Below, in pieces: positions 10,375-22,223 of a DNA stretch of 64,000 nucleotides. Both the position numbers and the translations under genes were made by a program. Source of the stretch: Punica granatum (taxonomy: Eukaryota; Streptophyta; Magnoliopsida; Myrtales; Lythraceae); assembly GCF_007655135.1 (NCBI RefSeq), contig NW_022204087.1:20684-84683 (forward strand). Direction: 5' to 3'. Numbering within the stretch: position 1 is the stretch's first letter; each line of letters opens with the position of its first letter. The notes under the pieces are model-generated. The model was not told the origin of the DNA, did no database searches, and saw nothing but the letters and a program-made list of their open reading frames with translations.

Positions 10375-11053
10375 TGATGCGAACCCCGTCGAACCCGTCG
10401 CGGAACCCAGCAACAATGATATGGAATCAAATCCCGGATCGTCCAAGATAGAGATTTTGAAAGGTGGAATATCGACCCAGTAGCTATATAGAGCTAGAAA
10501 CCAATATTATAAGAAGCTTAAGAACTACAAGTAATCGACTTGCAACCCTTGAAGCATAAGTTCAACAAGAATAATTTGGAGAATATCTCTCACACAAGAT
10601 AGAAAATGGCAGAAAAGTTCTCTAAAAAATAACCTAGGGAGGAGCTTATAATGCTCTTGTAATCTGAAGACAACTAAGGAAAGCAAGCATATTCTAAAAG
10701 GCATATTCCAACCAGATTTGGTGGCCATCTTCTGGAAGGCATATTCCAACCTGATAGAAGGCATATTCCAACCAAATTTGGTGGCTATCTTCTAGAAGGC
10801 ATATCCAACCAGATTTGAGGTAGTTGTGGTCATCCTTTAATCCCTCAATGTGTACTGATGAGGTCCAGCACTCTTGATGACCAAAATCAGCCCCGAGTCG
10901 ACTTGTTCGTCTCTCGAACTGCGTGCCTCTTCCCGAATATGCGTCCATAAGTTCTGCAAGGCTTGTTCCAATTTCTTGGCACGTGCTCTGGTGACCGGTC
11001 CGGTAGAAATATGTAACTTGTCCTCATGCTCGGAGTCCGGCTCAACCCTATCA
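10375..11053 (-). repeat. LTR B
   Basis: Opens TGATAGGG and closes GCATCA on the minus strand, 679 bp. It carries the coding relic STGPVTRARAKKLEQALQ near its start. From 10699 to 10825 it holds four imperfect direct repeats of about 22-40 bp around aaggcatattccaacc. On its high side it abuts integrase without any polypurine tract, and on its low side it has a primer site, so it is flanked by internal sequence on both sides, as in the alpha array. Confidence 0.75.
10699..10825. repeat. Short tandem repeats in LTR B
   Basis: Four imperfect copies beginning aaggcatattccaacc, three of them followed by (a/g)atttg and two by gtggc(c/t)atcttct. Copy length is uneven, so replication slippage is the likely origin. 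Confidence 0.7.
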
Positions 11054-11853
11054 CACTTGATACTCTCCCGGCAAATCGAGCTTGTATGCATTGTCATTAA
11101 TCTTTTCTAAGACTTGGAATGGTCCATCTCCTCGCGGATTTAGCTTTGATTTCCTTTGGCTTGGAAACCTCTCCTTCCTGAAATGAACCCAAACCCAATC
11201 TCCCGGTTCGAAAGTGACATGCTTTCTTCCCTTGTTGGCTCGAGTGGCAGCTTGCTCGTTCTTGTGCAAGATGTGGTTCCTTGCTTCTTCATGGATCTTC
11301 TTCACAAATTCTGCCTTTCGCTTTCCATCAAGGCTAACAATCTCACCAATAGGCAATGGAATTAAATCCAATGGGGTTAGTGGATTAAAGCCATAAACAA
11401 CCTCAAAGGGAGAAAACTTAGTAGAAGAATGCATGGCCCGATTATATGCAAACTCAATGAATGGAATGCAATCTTCCCAACTTTTCAAGTTCCTTTTAAT
11501 AACAGCTCGCAGCAAAGTACCTAAGGTTCGATTTACAACCTCTGTTTGCCCATCAGTTTGTGGGTGGCAAGTGGTAGAAAACAATAGCTTTGCTCCCAAT
11601 TTACCCTACAAAACACGCCAAAAGTGACTTAGGATCTTAACATCACGATCACTTACAATGGTTCTGGGAATGCCATGCAAACGCACTACTTCCCTAAAGA
11701 AAAGGTCCGCCACATGAGTAGCATCATTCGTCTTCGTACAAGGAATAAAATGAGCCATCTTTGAAAAACGATTCACTACTACAAAGATAGAATCCTTAAC
11801 ATTCTTAGTCCTAGGCAAACCCAAAACAAAATCCATTGATACATCAATCCATG
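11054..11853 (-). pseudogene. pol: Fragment B: integrase core and C-terminus, broken
   Basis: Ty3/gypsy integrase from [15 protein letters not shown] through SDRDVKI and [15 protein letters not shown] to the C-terminal [32 protein letters not shown] and LDLPGEYQV. The D, D, E residues are all present. A TAG replaces tryptophan after RVL near 11606. The frame ends on the TGA that opens LTR B; the usual NPFEE segment and polypurine tract are missing. The N-terminal side is cut at 11853/11854 by the end of LTR C. Confidence 0.86.
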
Positions 11854-12587
11854 TGATGCGAACCCCACGAGACCTGCCGCAAGACCCGACAACAAAGACT
11901 GGAAATCGAACCCGAATCGTCAAAAGAGATTAAGAGGGATGGAATACTGACCCGATGGTTATAGAAAACCAAGAACCAATATTATAAATAGCCGAGAATC
12001 ACAAGCATCCAAGCTTACAATCACGGAAGGTTGCCGAAGAACAACTTAGAGGAAAATTCTCACCAGTGTAGTCTGAAGTGCCTCTAATCAGCTATTCAAC
12101 CTCCTTTATATAAGCCTAGGAGAATCTGGAAACTAATAAACTTGGCAACATGAATATCTTTAGTTTCCTAAAACCGGAATTAATAGAGGAAACTAAATAA
12201 AGGCCCCCTAGAATATTTGGCAGTCTTTTTATTCCTTATTCAGCATCTCTTGGCTTTCCTTATGCGTCTACTCTAATCTTAGATGAGCTATTAACCATCT
12301 CAAGACAAGTTAATTGAGTAAGGCCCTTTAGAGACCAATTCGAATTAGTCTCCTCTTGGCCCAAGAAACCCGCAAATGAGTTCTCCACAGCTTGCTGGAT
12401 TTGTCTTGCCTTCGCTCGTGTGATTGGTCCACTCGAAACATGTAAGCCTCCGAGATCTTGTGCATCAGCTCCCTCTTCACGAATCCCACTTCCGAGCTCG
12501 TGTGCTTCAGCCCCATCATCGTGCCCACGATCCTCATCACAAAGTCCTTCCGACCTAAGCTCGTCGGTTTGACCCCGAGTCGTATCA
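11854..12587 (-). repeat. LTR C
   Basis: Opens TGATACGACTCGG just after the polypurine tract AAGAGAGGGGGAA (12588-12600) and closes GGGGTTCGCATCA at 11854, 734 bp. TATA box on the minus strand (CTTATATAAAGG) near 12110. The pol-tail relic SSGPITRAKARQIQQ is encoded inside. Its outer end lies directly in integrase B, so C probably inserted there; the matching target duplication cannot be tested because the other side has been rearranged. Confidence 0.8.
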
Positions 12588-12797
12588 TTCCCCCTCTCTT
12601 CAAAAGGATTCGTCCTCGAATCTGAACATGCGTTAAAGGGAGAAAGATCAGAAACATTAAAAGTCGAACTTACTTGATACTCACCTGGAAGATCAATCTT
12701 ATAAGCATTGTCATTGATCTTATCCAGAACTTGAAATGGTCCATCTCCACGTGGATTCAACTTGGAATTCCTCGGACTCGTAAATCTCTCCTTCGAT
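12588..12797 (-). pseudogene. pol: Fragment C: integrase C-terminal tail with polypurine tract
   Basis: Reads [47 protein letters not shown] and NPFEERGND, which is the normal ending of this pol family. It then passes the polypurine tract into LTR C (frame open on into the LTR to about 12260). At about 12797 the sequence jumps to the 5' leader, so gag, protease, RT and most of integrase have been deleted. Confidence 0.82.
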
Positions 12798-12973
12798 CCT
12801 GTTTTTTTTTCAGCTCTGTATTTTTTTTTGGCCGAATTTTTTTTTTCAGCTCTTTTTTATTTTCTTGCTGCTAACAATCTACAAAGAACAAACTCGATGA
12901 AGCGAAACTCAGCAAATTAAAACAAAAAAGGATAGGATAAACCCGATTTGGAGCCTGATGCTCTGATACCAAA
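12798..12973 (-). other. 5' leader and primer site next to LTR D
   Basis: A/T-rich leader with runs of T on the plus strand. The tRNA-Met primer site (minus TGGTATCAGAGC) is at 12960-12971, two bases from LTR D. Together with fragment C this forms a 386-bp internal region between LTR D and LTR C, a relic of a heavily deleted element. Confidence 0.7.
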
Positions 12974-13764
12974 TGATGCGATTCCCGCCAAGAATGACGA
13001 GACCCGACAACTAAAGGAACCCAAGATCGTTCCACGATCAGATTTGATTGACGAACCCTCGACCCGGTATTTACGACAAAAACAAGAACCTTGGTATAAC
13101 TGACCTCAACCCGTTGTTTAATGCGAAACAAGAACCTCGGTATATAGGAAGACGCCACAAACGGTGGTGGAAAGCCGCTTGATAAGTCGATGAAGACGTC
13201 ACAAACGGTGGTGGAAAGCCGTTTGATAAGTTGTTGATGAACGCCATGGAAACTTCCGATAAGTTCGAATTAGTTCTTCAAGAACCAAAGAGAATACTCT
13301 CACAATTTTCTGAATGCTCCTTTTAAAAATTGACTAAGATGAATTCTAATCCTAATCCGGCCATATCTCCTCTAAAGATAAGGAAAATAAAACCTAGAAT
13401 ATCGATAGCGATATGACATAATTTATAAAGATATGAAATCTAAATATCCCTAGAATATCTCTATGAGATTTAAACTTTAAACAAATCTGATGATATCTTC
13501 TCTTGATCATCAAATATTCTAGAAGCTTCCTTAAAATCTTGCTGAATTTAGCCTTGTCTGGAATCTTCTATATCTTGAATAATGTTGATGGATCTTTGTG
13601 GATCACGTGATTCATGTCCAATGGGCTTCCACGAATTTGCTTGAGCCCGACCCTCTTGAATCAGACCGTTGAGTTCATCTTTAAACTTCTTTGCTCGTGC
13701 TCGCGTAATCGGTCCAATTGGAACTTGAGTTGGATTCCTTGAAGTCGTGCTACGATTTGCATCA
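12974..13764 (-). repeat. LTR D, 3' neighbour of alpha unit 4
   Basis: Opens TGATGCAAATCGTAGCACG and closes CGGGAATCGCATCA region on the minus strand, 791 bp. The first 217 bases carry an open pol tail (PIGPITRARAKKFKDELNG, then QANSW) ending in TAA at 13548-13550. A 43-bp segment is duplicated in tandem at 13149-13234 (gaagacgYcacaaacggtgg). Its first 35 bases are almost identical to the alpha LTR, after which the two diverge. It takes the place of an alpha LTR at the end of unit 4. Confidence 0.8.
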
Positions 13765-14317
13765 ACTTTTCAGATCGATCTTTGAAAACACTTTCGAACC
13801 ATTCAACTCATCAAGCATATCATCTAGTCGAGGAATGGGGTAACGATATTTTACTGTAATCTTGTTGATGGCCCGACTATCGACGCACATTCTCATCGAT
13901 CCATCCTTCCTGGGCACCAAAAGTGCTGGTGCAGAACATGGGCTCATGGACTCCCGTATGTAACCCTTCTCAAGCAATTCATTCACTTGCCGTTGCAGCT
14001 CCTTGGCCTTATTCGGATTGCACCGATATGCCGATCGATTAGGTAAAAGCAAAACCAGGAACGAGATCAATTTGATGCTCAATCCCCTGAATCGGAGGCA
14101 ACCTTTCAGGCAACTCCGCAGGAAATACGTCAACGAACTCCTTTAAGAGAGCCATGAACCGAGGCGGAAGAGAAATATGTGCTTCCGGCGTTGCTTCCTG
14201 CATGAAAAGTATGAGAACTAAGTTGAAGTTCAACAGAGTCCTTTCAAGCTCTCCCAATGTCATCACCAAGCTTTCTTTCTTCAAGCCATTCACACTCGCA
14301 CTATGGTCCTTTTGCAC
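13762..14317 (-). pseudogene. Alpha RT fragment, unit 4
   Basis: Truncated RT without the TAG seen in units 2 and 3 ([19 protein letters not shown] is intact). It ends at KIDLKS on the TGA of LTR D. The array-wide frame switch before PNRSAYR is present. Confidence 0.87.
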
Positions 14318-14320
14318 TTG

Positions 14321-15208
14321 TTATGGACTAAGTGGTGCTAAGACAATACTCTTCCCTTCTTTGGTGAATGAATAAGTATTATTGTATCCATCGTGCAAAG
14401 CCCTCCTATCGTATTGCCACGGTCTTCCCAATAGAAGATGACTTGCACTCATCGGAACCACGTCACATACTACTTCATCTTTATACATCTTCCCAATTGA
14501 GAATGGAATACGAACTTGCTGAGTAACTCGTGCCTCGCCTTGATCATTCAGCCATCTCAACATATAGGGGCATGGATGCGTTGTAGTAGCCAGATTCAGC
14601 TTCTCCACCAAGGTCGTAGACGCAACATTGGTGCAATTCCCACTGTCGATGATAACTCCGCACACCTTATTTTGGATGGTGCACCGAGTTCGGAAAAGAT
14701 TGTCCCGCTGTTCTTCTTCCAGCTTTGCTTCGGAACTCAAGACTCGACGAATCATGAGCATCTCACCCTCATCGGCAAACTCTACATTCTCTCCCTGCGC
14801 ACCTCCACAAACCTCCTCATCCACCCCTTCATCTTCACTCTCGATCTCTTGAGTGTTCTGGATGGTCATCACTCGCCGATTCGGACATTGGGAAGCTATG
14901 TGTCCTAATCCAAGACATTTGAAGCACTTGATGTCTCGGCTCCGAGCAGGTCGTTGCGGATCGGTGTGCTTCTCCTTTCCCTTTGTCACCTCAGCTTGAG
15001 GCCTTTGAGAGCCCCCTACATCCTTCTGCTGCGCATTCCACTTCGAAGAGGATCCTGGACTAGCAGCCACTGGTTTTGGGTAATGCACCCGCGATGCATT
15101 GAGTTTGCGACGTTTTCGCTGTTTTTCCACCTTACTGGGCAGCGTAATCACATCTTCCCAAAAGACATAGGGCTGCAACTCCACGATATCCGCAATTTCC
15201 TTGTTCAA
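14321..15208 (-). pseudogene. Alpha zinc knuckle plus protease, unit 4
   Basis: Open over 295 codons, with knuckle CFKC...H...C and protease D-S-G. Private variants shared with unit 7 are TLPSKVEK, VHYPKPVAASPG, SGNCTN and KDEVVC. Confidence 0.87.
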
Positions 15209-15863
15209 GCAATGGTCTGCTCCCGTGGCTCACTCAGTTCGCATCTCATCGACAACATTTCGAACTCCATGACATAATCTTCAACGGACATACCTCCCTG
15301 GCGAATACTCTGCAGTTTGAGGTACAAGTTTTGCTTGTAGTACTCGGGCATGAATCTTCTATGCATGATGCGCTTCATCTCCCGCCAACTACGAATCCCA
15401 TCTCCCCTATCTCTTCTTCGCTGCGCCTTTAAGTTTTTCCCACCTCAGATTCGCATAATCGGGGAACTCGAGGGCAGCAAGTTGGCACTTCTGGGCTTCG
15501 GAGTACTCATAGCATTCGAACACCTTGTCGACGCGCTGGACCCACTCGAGGTACTGTTCAAGGGAACTCATGCCTTTGAATTGTGGAATCTTTAACTTGA
15601 GATTGGTACCTTCGTGGAACCGGCCGCTCTTCTTCTTCAGGAAGTTCATCCTCCAGGTCAGCTTCATCTTCCACTCGAACATTCCGTCTAGGAACTCGAT
15701 GTGCACGTTGCGGAGGAGCTGGCGCCACAGCCATTCGATCAAGAGCTTGGATCACCAGATCGAGTCATGCAGAGAGCTCCTCTTGCCCCCGCTGAAGCCC
15801 AAGGAACTGGGCTTGCTCGAGTGTGAGTCCCCTCGGAACCTGATGGACGTTTTCCTCATCCAT
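15205..15863 (-). pseudogene. gag: Alpha gag, unit 4, frameshifted
   Basis: Capsid reads 15742-15407, then an extra T in the run near 15437 shifts the frame after NLRWEKL. Unit 7 has the same insertion 8458 bp away. ATG at 15861-15863. Confidence 0.86.
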
Positions 15864-15963
15864 TGTGTTTCCCAGAATAATTCCTCACTAAACACTCGTG
15901 TATACACTCCTTCACGTGTTTCACTCGGCCAACAAGAACAAAACCTTATGCTCTGATACCAAA

Positions 15964-16585
15964 TGATAAGCTCACGAACCAGAACTTGATAAAGAAAGAA
16001 GGGTGGAGGGTAGAACCAACTAAACTCACTCGATAAGATGGCTCGCCATGAGTAAGAAAAATCGTTTTGATTCGCCACGCTCAAGGATGAATGATAAGAA
16101 TCAGAGTTTTCGCCACTAAACAATGAACCTGTTTAGATAAGAAAAGATAAGAAACGCTCTAAGCAATTTCAATCAAAAATTCATCAAATTCGTCTGTCTT
16201 CCTCTCTTACAATAAGATGCATATTTATATAGAGGGAAGACGTCCCCCCTGGACTATAAAATAGGAAACTGATATCTGATATCCTTTAGATTACTTTCCT
16301 AAAATAGAGTAATGTAATAATCTGAAATAAGAAACTTAAGATTGCTGACTCAAGCTAATATAGGAATAAATATCTAATTAAGGGAAACTATTATCTTCTC
16401 GTAACAGCTGAAGTCTTTTAAAATATGGGCCATCACTTCGGGCTGGACTCCTCATCTCCTATTTCCGAGCACTTAAGTACGGTAAAGGGCCCGGGGAGAG
16501 TTGCAAGAAGCTTCTTGGCCATGGAACGAGTGATAGGACTCGAACTAGATCTGGATCCCTTGAAGTCGTGCTACGATTTGCATCA
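15964..16585 (-). repeat. Alpha LTR of unit 4 (shared with unit 5)
   Basis: 622 bp. Primer site at 15950-15961. TATA at 16223-16232. Confidence 0.82.
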
Positions 16586-17138
16586 ACTTTTCAGATCGAT
16601 CTTTGAAAACACTTTCGAACCATTCAACTCATCAAGCATATCATCTAGTCGAGGAATGGGGTAACGATATTTTACTGTAATCTTGTTGATGGCCCGACTA
16701 TCGACGCACATTCTTATCGATCCATCCTTCTTGGGCACCAAAAGTGCTGGTACAGAACATGGGCTCATGGACTCCCGTATGTAACCCTTCTCAAGCAATT
16801 CATTCAGTTGCCGTTGCAGCTCCTTGGCCTCATTCGGATTGCACCGATATGCCGATCGATTAGGTAAAAGCAGAACCAGGAACGAGATCAATTTGATGCT
16901 CAATCCCCTGAATCGGAGGCAACCTTTCAGGCAATTCCGCAGGAAATACGTCAACGAACTCCTTTAAGAGAGCCATGAACCGAGGCGGAAGAGAAATATG
17001 TGCTTCGGGCGTTGCTTCCTGCATGAAAAGTATGAGAACTAAGTTGAAGTTCAACAGAGTCCTTTCAAGCTCTCCCAATGTCATCACCAAGCTTTCTCTC
17101 TTCAAGCCATTCACACTCGCACTATGGTCCTTTTGCAC
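16583..17138 (-). pseudogene. Alpha RT fragment, unit 5
   Basis: Truncated RT ending on the LTR TGA. Private changes are RQLNELLE (V to L) and GSIRMC (M to I). Confidence 0.87.
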
Positions 17139-17141
17139 TTG

Positions 17142-18028
17142 TTATGGACTAAGTGGTGCTAAGACAATACTCTTCCCTTCTTCGGTGAATGAATAAGTAT
17201 TATTGTATCCATCGTGCAAAGCCCTCCTATCGTATTGCCACGGTCTTCCCAAAAGAAGATGACTTGCACTCATCGGAACCACGTCACATACTAATTCATC
17301 TTTATACATCTTCCCAATTGAGAATGGAATACGAACTTGCTGAGTAACTCGTGCCTCGCCTTGATCATTCAGCCATCTCAACTTATAGGGGCATGGATGC
17401 TTTGTAGTAGCCAGATTCAGCTTCTCCACCAAGGTCGTAGACGCAACATTGGTGCAACTCCCACTGTCGATGATAACTCCGCACACCTTATTTTGGATGG
17501 TGCACCGAGTTCGGAAAAGATTGTCCCGCTGTTCTTCTTCCAGCTTTGCTTCGGAACTCAAGACTCGACGAATCATGAGCATCTCACCCTCATCGGCAAA
17601 CTCTACATTCTCTCCCTGCGCACCTCCAGAAACCTCCTCATCCACCCCTTCATCTTCACTCTCGATCTCTTGAGTGTTCTGGATGGTCATCACTCGCCGA
17701 TTCGGACATTGGGAAGCTATGTGTCCTAATCCAAGACATTTGAAGCACTTGATGTCTCGGCTCCGAACAAGGCGTTGCGGATCGGTGGGCTTCTCCTTTC
17801 CCTTTGTCGCCTCAGCTTGAGGCCTTTGAGAGCCTCCTACATCCTTCTGCTGCGCATTCCACTTCGAAGAGGATCCTGAACTAGCAGCCACTGGTTTGGG
17901 TAAAGCACCTGCGATGCATTGAGTTTGCGACGCTTTCGCTGTTTTTCCACCTTACTGGCCAGCGTAATCACATCTTCCCAAAAGACATAGGGCTGCAACT
18001 CCACGATATCCGCAATTTCCTTGTTCAA
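17142..18028 (-). pseudogene. Alpha zinc knuckle plus protease, unit 5, frameshifted
   Basis: Loss of one T near 17895 splits the linker (18028-17837) from the knuckle-protease part (17891-17142), which is itself intact. SFTEEGKS is shared with unit 8. Confidence 0.86.
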
Positions 18029-18682
18029 GCAATGGTCTGCTCCCGTGGCTCACTCAGTTCGCATCTCATCGACAACATTTCGTACTCCATGACATAATCT
18101 TCAACGGACATACCTCCCTGGCGAATACTCTGCAGTTTGAGGTACAAGTTTTGCTTGTAGTACTCGGGCATGAATCTTCTATGCATGATGCGCTTCATCT
18201 CCCGCCAACTACGAATCCCATCTCCCCTATCTCTTCTTCGCTGCGCCTTTAAGTTTTAACACCTCAGATTCGCATAATCGGTGAACTCGAGGGCAGCAAG
18301 TTGGCACTTCTGGGCTTCGGAGTACTCGTAGCATTCGAACACCTTATCGACGCGCTGGACCCACTCGAGGTACTCTTCAGGGGAACTCGTGCCTTTGAAT
18401 TGTGGAATCTTTAACTTGAGATTGGTACCTTCGTGGAACCGGCCGCTCTTCTTCTTCAGGAAGTTCATCCTCCAGGTCAGCTTCATCTTCCACTCGAACA
18501 TTCCGTCTAGGAACTCGATGTGCACGTTGCGGAGGAGCTGGCGCCACAGCCATTCGATCAAGAGCTTGGATCACCAGATCGAGTCATGCAGAGAGCTCCT
18601 CTTGCCCCCGCTGAAGCCCAAGGAACTGGGCTTGCTCGAGTGTGAGTCCCCTCGGAACCTGATGGACGTTTTCCTCATCCAT
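18025..18682 (-). pseudogene. gag: Alpha gag, unit 5, nonsense
   Basis: Capsid is interrupted after ANLRC by TAA at about 18257 (plus-strand aagttttaacacctc). Unit 8 shares the change 8459 bp away. ATG at 18680-18682. Confidence 0.86.
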
Positions 18683-18782
18683 TGTGTTTCCCAGAATAAT
18701 TCCTCACTAAACACTCGTGTATACACTCCTTCACGTGTTTTACTCGGCCAACAAGAACAAAACCTTATGCTCTGATACCAAA

Positions 18783-19404
18783 TGATAAGCTCACGAACCA
18801 GAACTTGATAAAGAAAGAAGGGTGGAGGGTAGAACCAACTAAACTCACTCGATAAGATGACTCGCCATGAGTAAGAAAAATCGTTTTGATTTGCCACGCT
18901 CAAGGATGAATGATAAGAATCAGAGTTTTCGCCACTAAACAATGAACCTGTTTAAATAAGAAAAAATAAGAAACGCTCTAAGCAATTTCAATCAAAAATT
19001 CATCAAATTCGTCTGTCTTCCTCTCTTACAATAAGATGCATATTTATATAGAGGGAAGACATCCCCCCTGGACTATAAAATAGGAAACTGATATCTGATA
19101 TCCTCTAGATTACTTTCCTAAAATAGAGTAATGTAATAATCTGAAATAGGAAACTTAAAATTGCTGACTCAAGCTAATATAGGAATTAATATCTAATTAA
19201 GGGAAACTATTATCTTCTCGTAACAGCTGAAGTCTTTTAAAATATGGGCCATCACTTCAGGCTGGACTCCTCATCTCCTATTTCCGAGCACTTAAGTACG
19301 GTAAAGGGCCCGGGGAGAGTTGCAAGAAGCTTCTTGGCCATGGAACGAGTGATAGGACTCGAACTAGATCTGGATCCCTTGAAGTCGTGCTACGATTTGC
19401 ATCA
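18783..19404 (-). repeat. Alpha LTR of unit 5 (shared with unit 6)
   Basis: 622 bp. Primer site at 18769-18780. Carries cacttcaggctgg and agcatattatc variants that recur only in the LTR of unit 8. Confidence 0.82.
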
Positions 19405-19957
19405 ACTTTTCAGATCGATCTTTGAAAACACTTTCGAACCATTCAACTCATCAAGCATATTATCTAGTCGAGGAATGGGGTAACGATATTTTACTGTAAT
19501 CTTATTGATGGCCCGACTATCGACGCACATTCTCATCGATCCATCCTTCTTGGGCACCAAAAGTGCTGGTACAGAACATGGGCTCATGGACTCCCGTATG
19601 TAACCCTTCTCAAGCAATTCATTCACTTGCCGTTGCAGCTCCTTGGCCTCATTCGGATTGCACCGATATGCCGATCGATTAGGTAAAAGCAGAACCAGGA
19701 ACGAGATCAATTTGATGCTCAATCCCCTGAATCGGAGGCAACCTTTCAGGCAATTCCGCAGGAAATACGTCAACGAACTCCTTTAAGAGAGCCATGAACC
19801 GAGGCGGAAGAGAAATATGTGCTTCGGGCGTTGCTTCCTGCATGAAAAGTATGAGAACTAAGTTGAAGTTCAACAGAGTCCTTTCAAGCTCTCCCAATGT
19901 CATCACCAAGCTTTCTCTCTTCAAGCCATTCACACTCGCACTATGGTCCTTTTGCAC
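19402..19957 (-). pseudogene. Alpha RT fragment, unit 6
   Basis: Truncated RT with LDNMLDEL (D to N), shared with unit 9. It ends on the LTR TGA. Confidence 0.87.
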
Positions 19958-19960
19958 TTG

Positions 19961-20847
19961 TTATGGACTAAGTGGTGCTAAGACAATACTCTTCCCTTCT
20001 TTGGTGAATGAATAAGTATTATTGTATCCATCGTGCAAAGCCCTCCTATCGTATTGCCACGGTCTTCCCAATAGAAGATGACTTGCACTCATCGGAACCA
20101 CGTCACATACTAATTCATCTTTATACATCTTCCCAATTGAGAATGGAATACGAACTTGCTGAGTAACTCGTGCCTCGCCTTGATCATTCAGCCATCTCAA
20201 CTTATAGGGGCATGGATGCTTTGTAGTAGCCAGATTCAGCTTCTCCACCAAGGTCGTAGACGCAACATTGGTGCAACTCCCACTGTCGATGATAACTCCG
20301 CACACCTTATTTTGGATGGTGCACCGAGTTCGGCAAAGATTGTCCCGCTGTTCTTCTTCCAGCTTTGCTTCGGAACTCAAGACTCGACGAATCATGAGCA
20401 TCTCACCCTCATCGGCAAACTCTACATTCTCTCCCTGCGCACCTCCAGAAACCTCCTCATCCACCCCTTCATCTTCACTCTCGATCTCTTGAGTGTTCTG
20501 GATGGTCATCACTCGCCGATTCGGACATTGGGAAGCTATGTGTCCTAATCCAAGACATTTGAAGCACTTGATGTCTCGGCTCCGAACAAGTCGTTGCGGA
20601 TCGGTGGCTTCTCCTTTCCCTTTGTCGCCTCAGCTTGAGGCCTTTGAGAGCCTCCTACATCCTTCTGCTGCGCATTCCACTTCGAAGAGGATCCTGAACT
20701 AGCAGCCACTGGTTTTGGGTAAAGCACCCGCGATGCATTGAGTTTGCGACGCTTTCGCTGTTTTTCCACCTTACTGGCCAGCGTAATCACATCTTCCCAA
20801 AAGACATAGGGCTGCAACTCCACGATATCCGCAATTTCCTTGTTCAA
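19961..20847 (-). pseudogene. Alpha zinc knuckle plus protease, unit 6, frameshifted
   Basis: Bases lost near 20606 split the linker-knuckle part (20847-20545) from the protease part (20512-19961). Phe of LFRTRC is changed to Cys. Protease motifs are intact. Confidence 0.86.
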
Positions 20848-21501
20848 GCAATGGTCTGCTCCCGTGGCTCACTCAGTTCGCATCTCATCGACAACATTTC
20901 GAACTCCATGACATAATCTTCAACGGACATACCTCCCTGGCGAATACTCTGCAGTTTGAGGTACAAGTTTTGCTTGTAGTACTCGGGCATGAATCTTCTA
21001 TGCATGATGCGCTTCATCTCCCGCCAACTACGAATCCCATCTCCCCTATCTCTTCTTCGCTGCGCCTTTAAGTTTTCCCACTTCAGATTCGCATAATCGG
21101 GGAACTCGAGGGCAGCAAGTTGGCACTTCTGGGCTTCGGAGTACTCATAGCATTCGAACACCTTATCGACGCGCTGGACCCACTCGAGGAACTGTTCAAG
21201 GGAACTTGTGCCTTTGAATTGTGGAATCTTTAACTTGAGATTGGTACCTTCGTGGAACCGGCCGCTCTTCTTCTTCAGGAAGTTCATCCTCCAGGTCAGC
21301 TTTATCTTCCACTCGAACATTCCGTCTAGGAACTCGATGTGCACATTGCGGAGGAGCTGGCGCCACAGCCATTCGATCAAGAGCTTGGATCACATGATCG
21401 AGTCATGCAGAGAGCTCCTCTTGCCCCCGCTGAAGCCCAAGGAACTGGGCTTGCTCGAGTATGAGTCCCCTCGGAACCTGATGGACGTTTTCCTCATCCA
21501 T
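20844..21501 (-). pseudogene. gag: Alpha gag, unit 6
   Basis: Capsid domain open from 21380 to 20844 apart from the array-wide lesions. Variants SLEQFLEW and, in the N-terminal frame, QCAHRVPRR (the latter shared with unit 9). ATG at 21499-21501. Confidence 0.87.
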
Positions 21502-21601
21502 TGTGTTTCCCAGAATAATTCCTCACTAAACACTCGTGTATACACTCCTTCACGTGTTTCACTCGGCCAACAAGAACAAAACCTTATGCTCTGATACCAA
21601 A

Positions 21602-22223
21602 TGATAAGCTCACGAACCAGAACTTGATAAAGAAAGAAGGGTGGAGGGTAGAACCAACTAAACTCACTCGATAAGATGACTCGCCATGAGTAAGAAAAAT
21701 CGTTTTGATTCGCTATGCTCAAGGATGAATGATAAGAATCAGAGTTTTCGCCACTAAACAATGAACCTGTTTAGATAAGAAAAGATAAGAAACGCTCTAA
21801 GCAATTTCAATCAAAAATTCATCAAATTCGTCTGTCTTCCTCTCTTACAATAAGATGCATATTTATATAGAGGGAAGACACCCCCCCTGGACTATAAAAT
21901 AGGAAACTGATATCTGATATCCTCTAGATTACTTTCCTAAAATAGAGTAATGTAATAATCTGAAATAGGAAACTTAAGATTGCTGACTCAAGCTAATATA
22001 GGAATTAATATCTAATTAAGGGAAACTATTATCTTCTCGTAACAGCTGAAGTCTTTTAAAATATGGGCCATCACTTCGGGCTAGACTCCTCATCTCCTAT
22101 TTTCGAACACTTAAGTACGGTAAAGGGCCCGGGGAGAGTTGCAAGAAGCTTCTTGGCCATGGAACGAGTGATAGGACTCGAACTAGATCTGGATCCCTTG
22201 AAGTCGTGCTACGATTTGCATCA
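21602..22223 (-). repeat. Alpha LTR of unit 6 (shared with unit 7)
   Basis: 622 bp. Primer site at 21588-21599. Shares tattttcgaacac with the LTR of unit 7. Confidence 0.82.
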
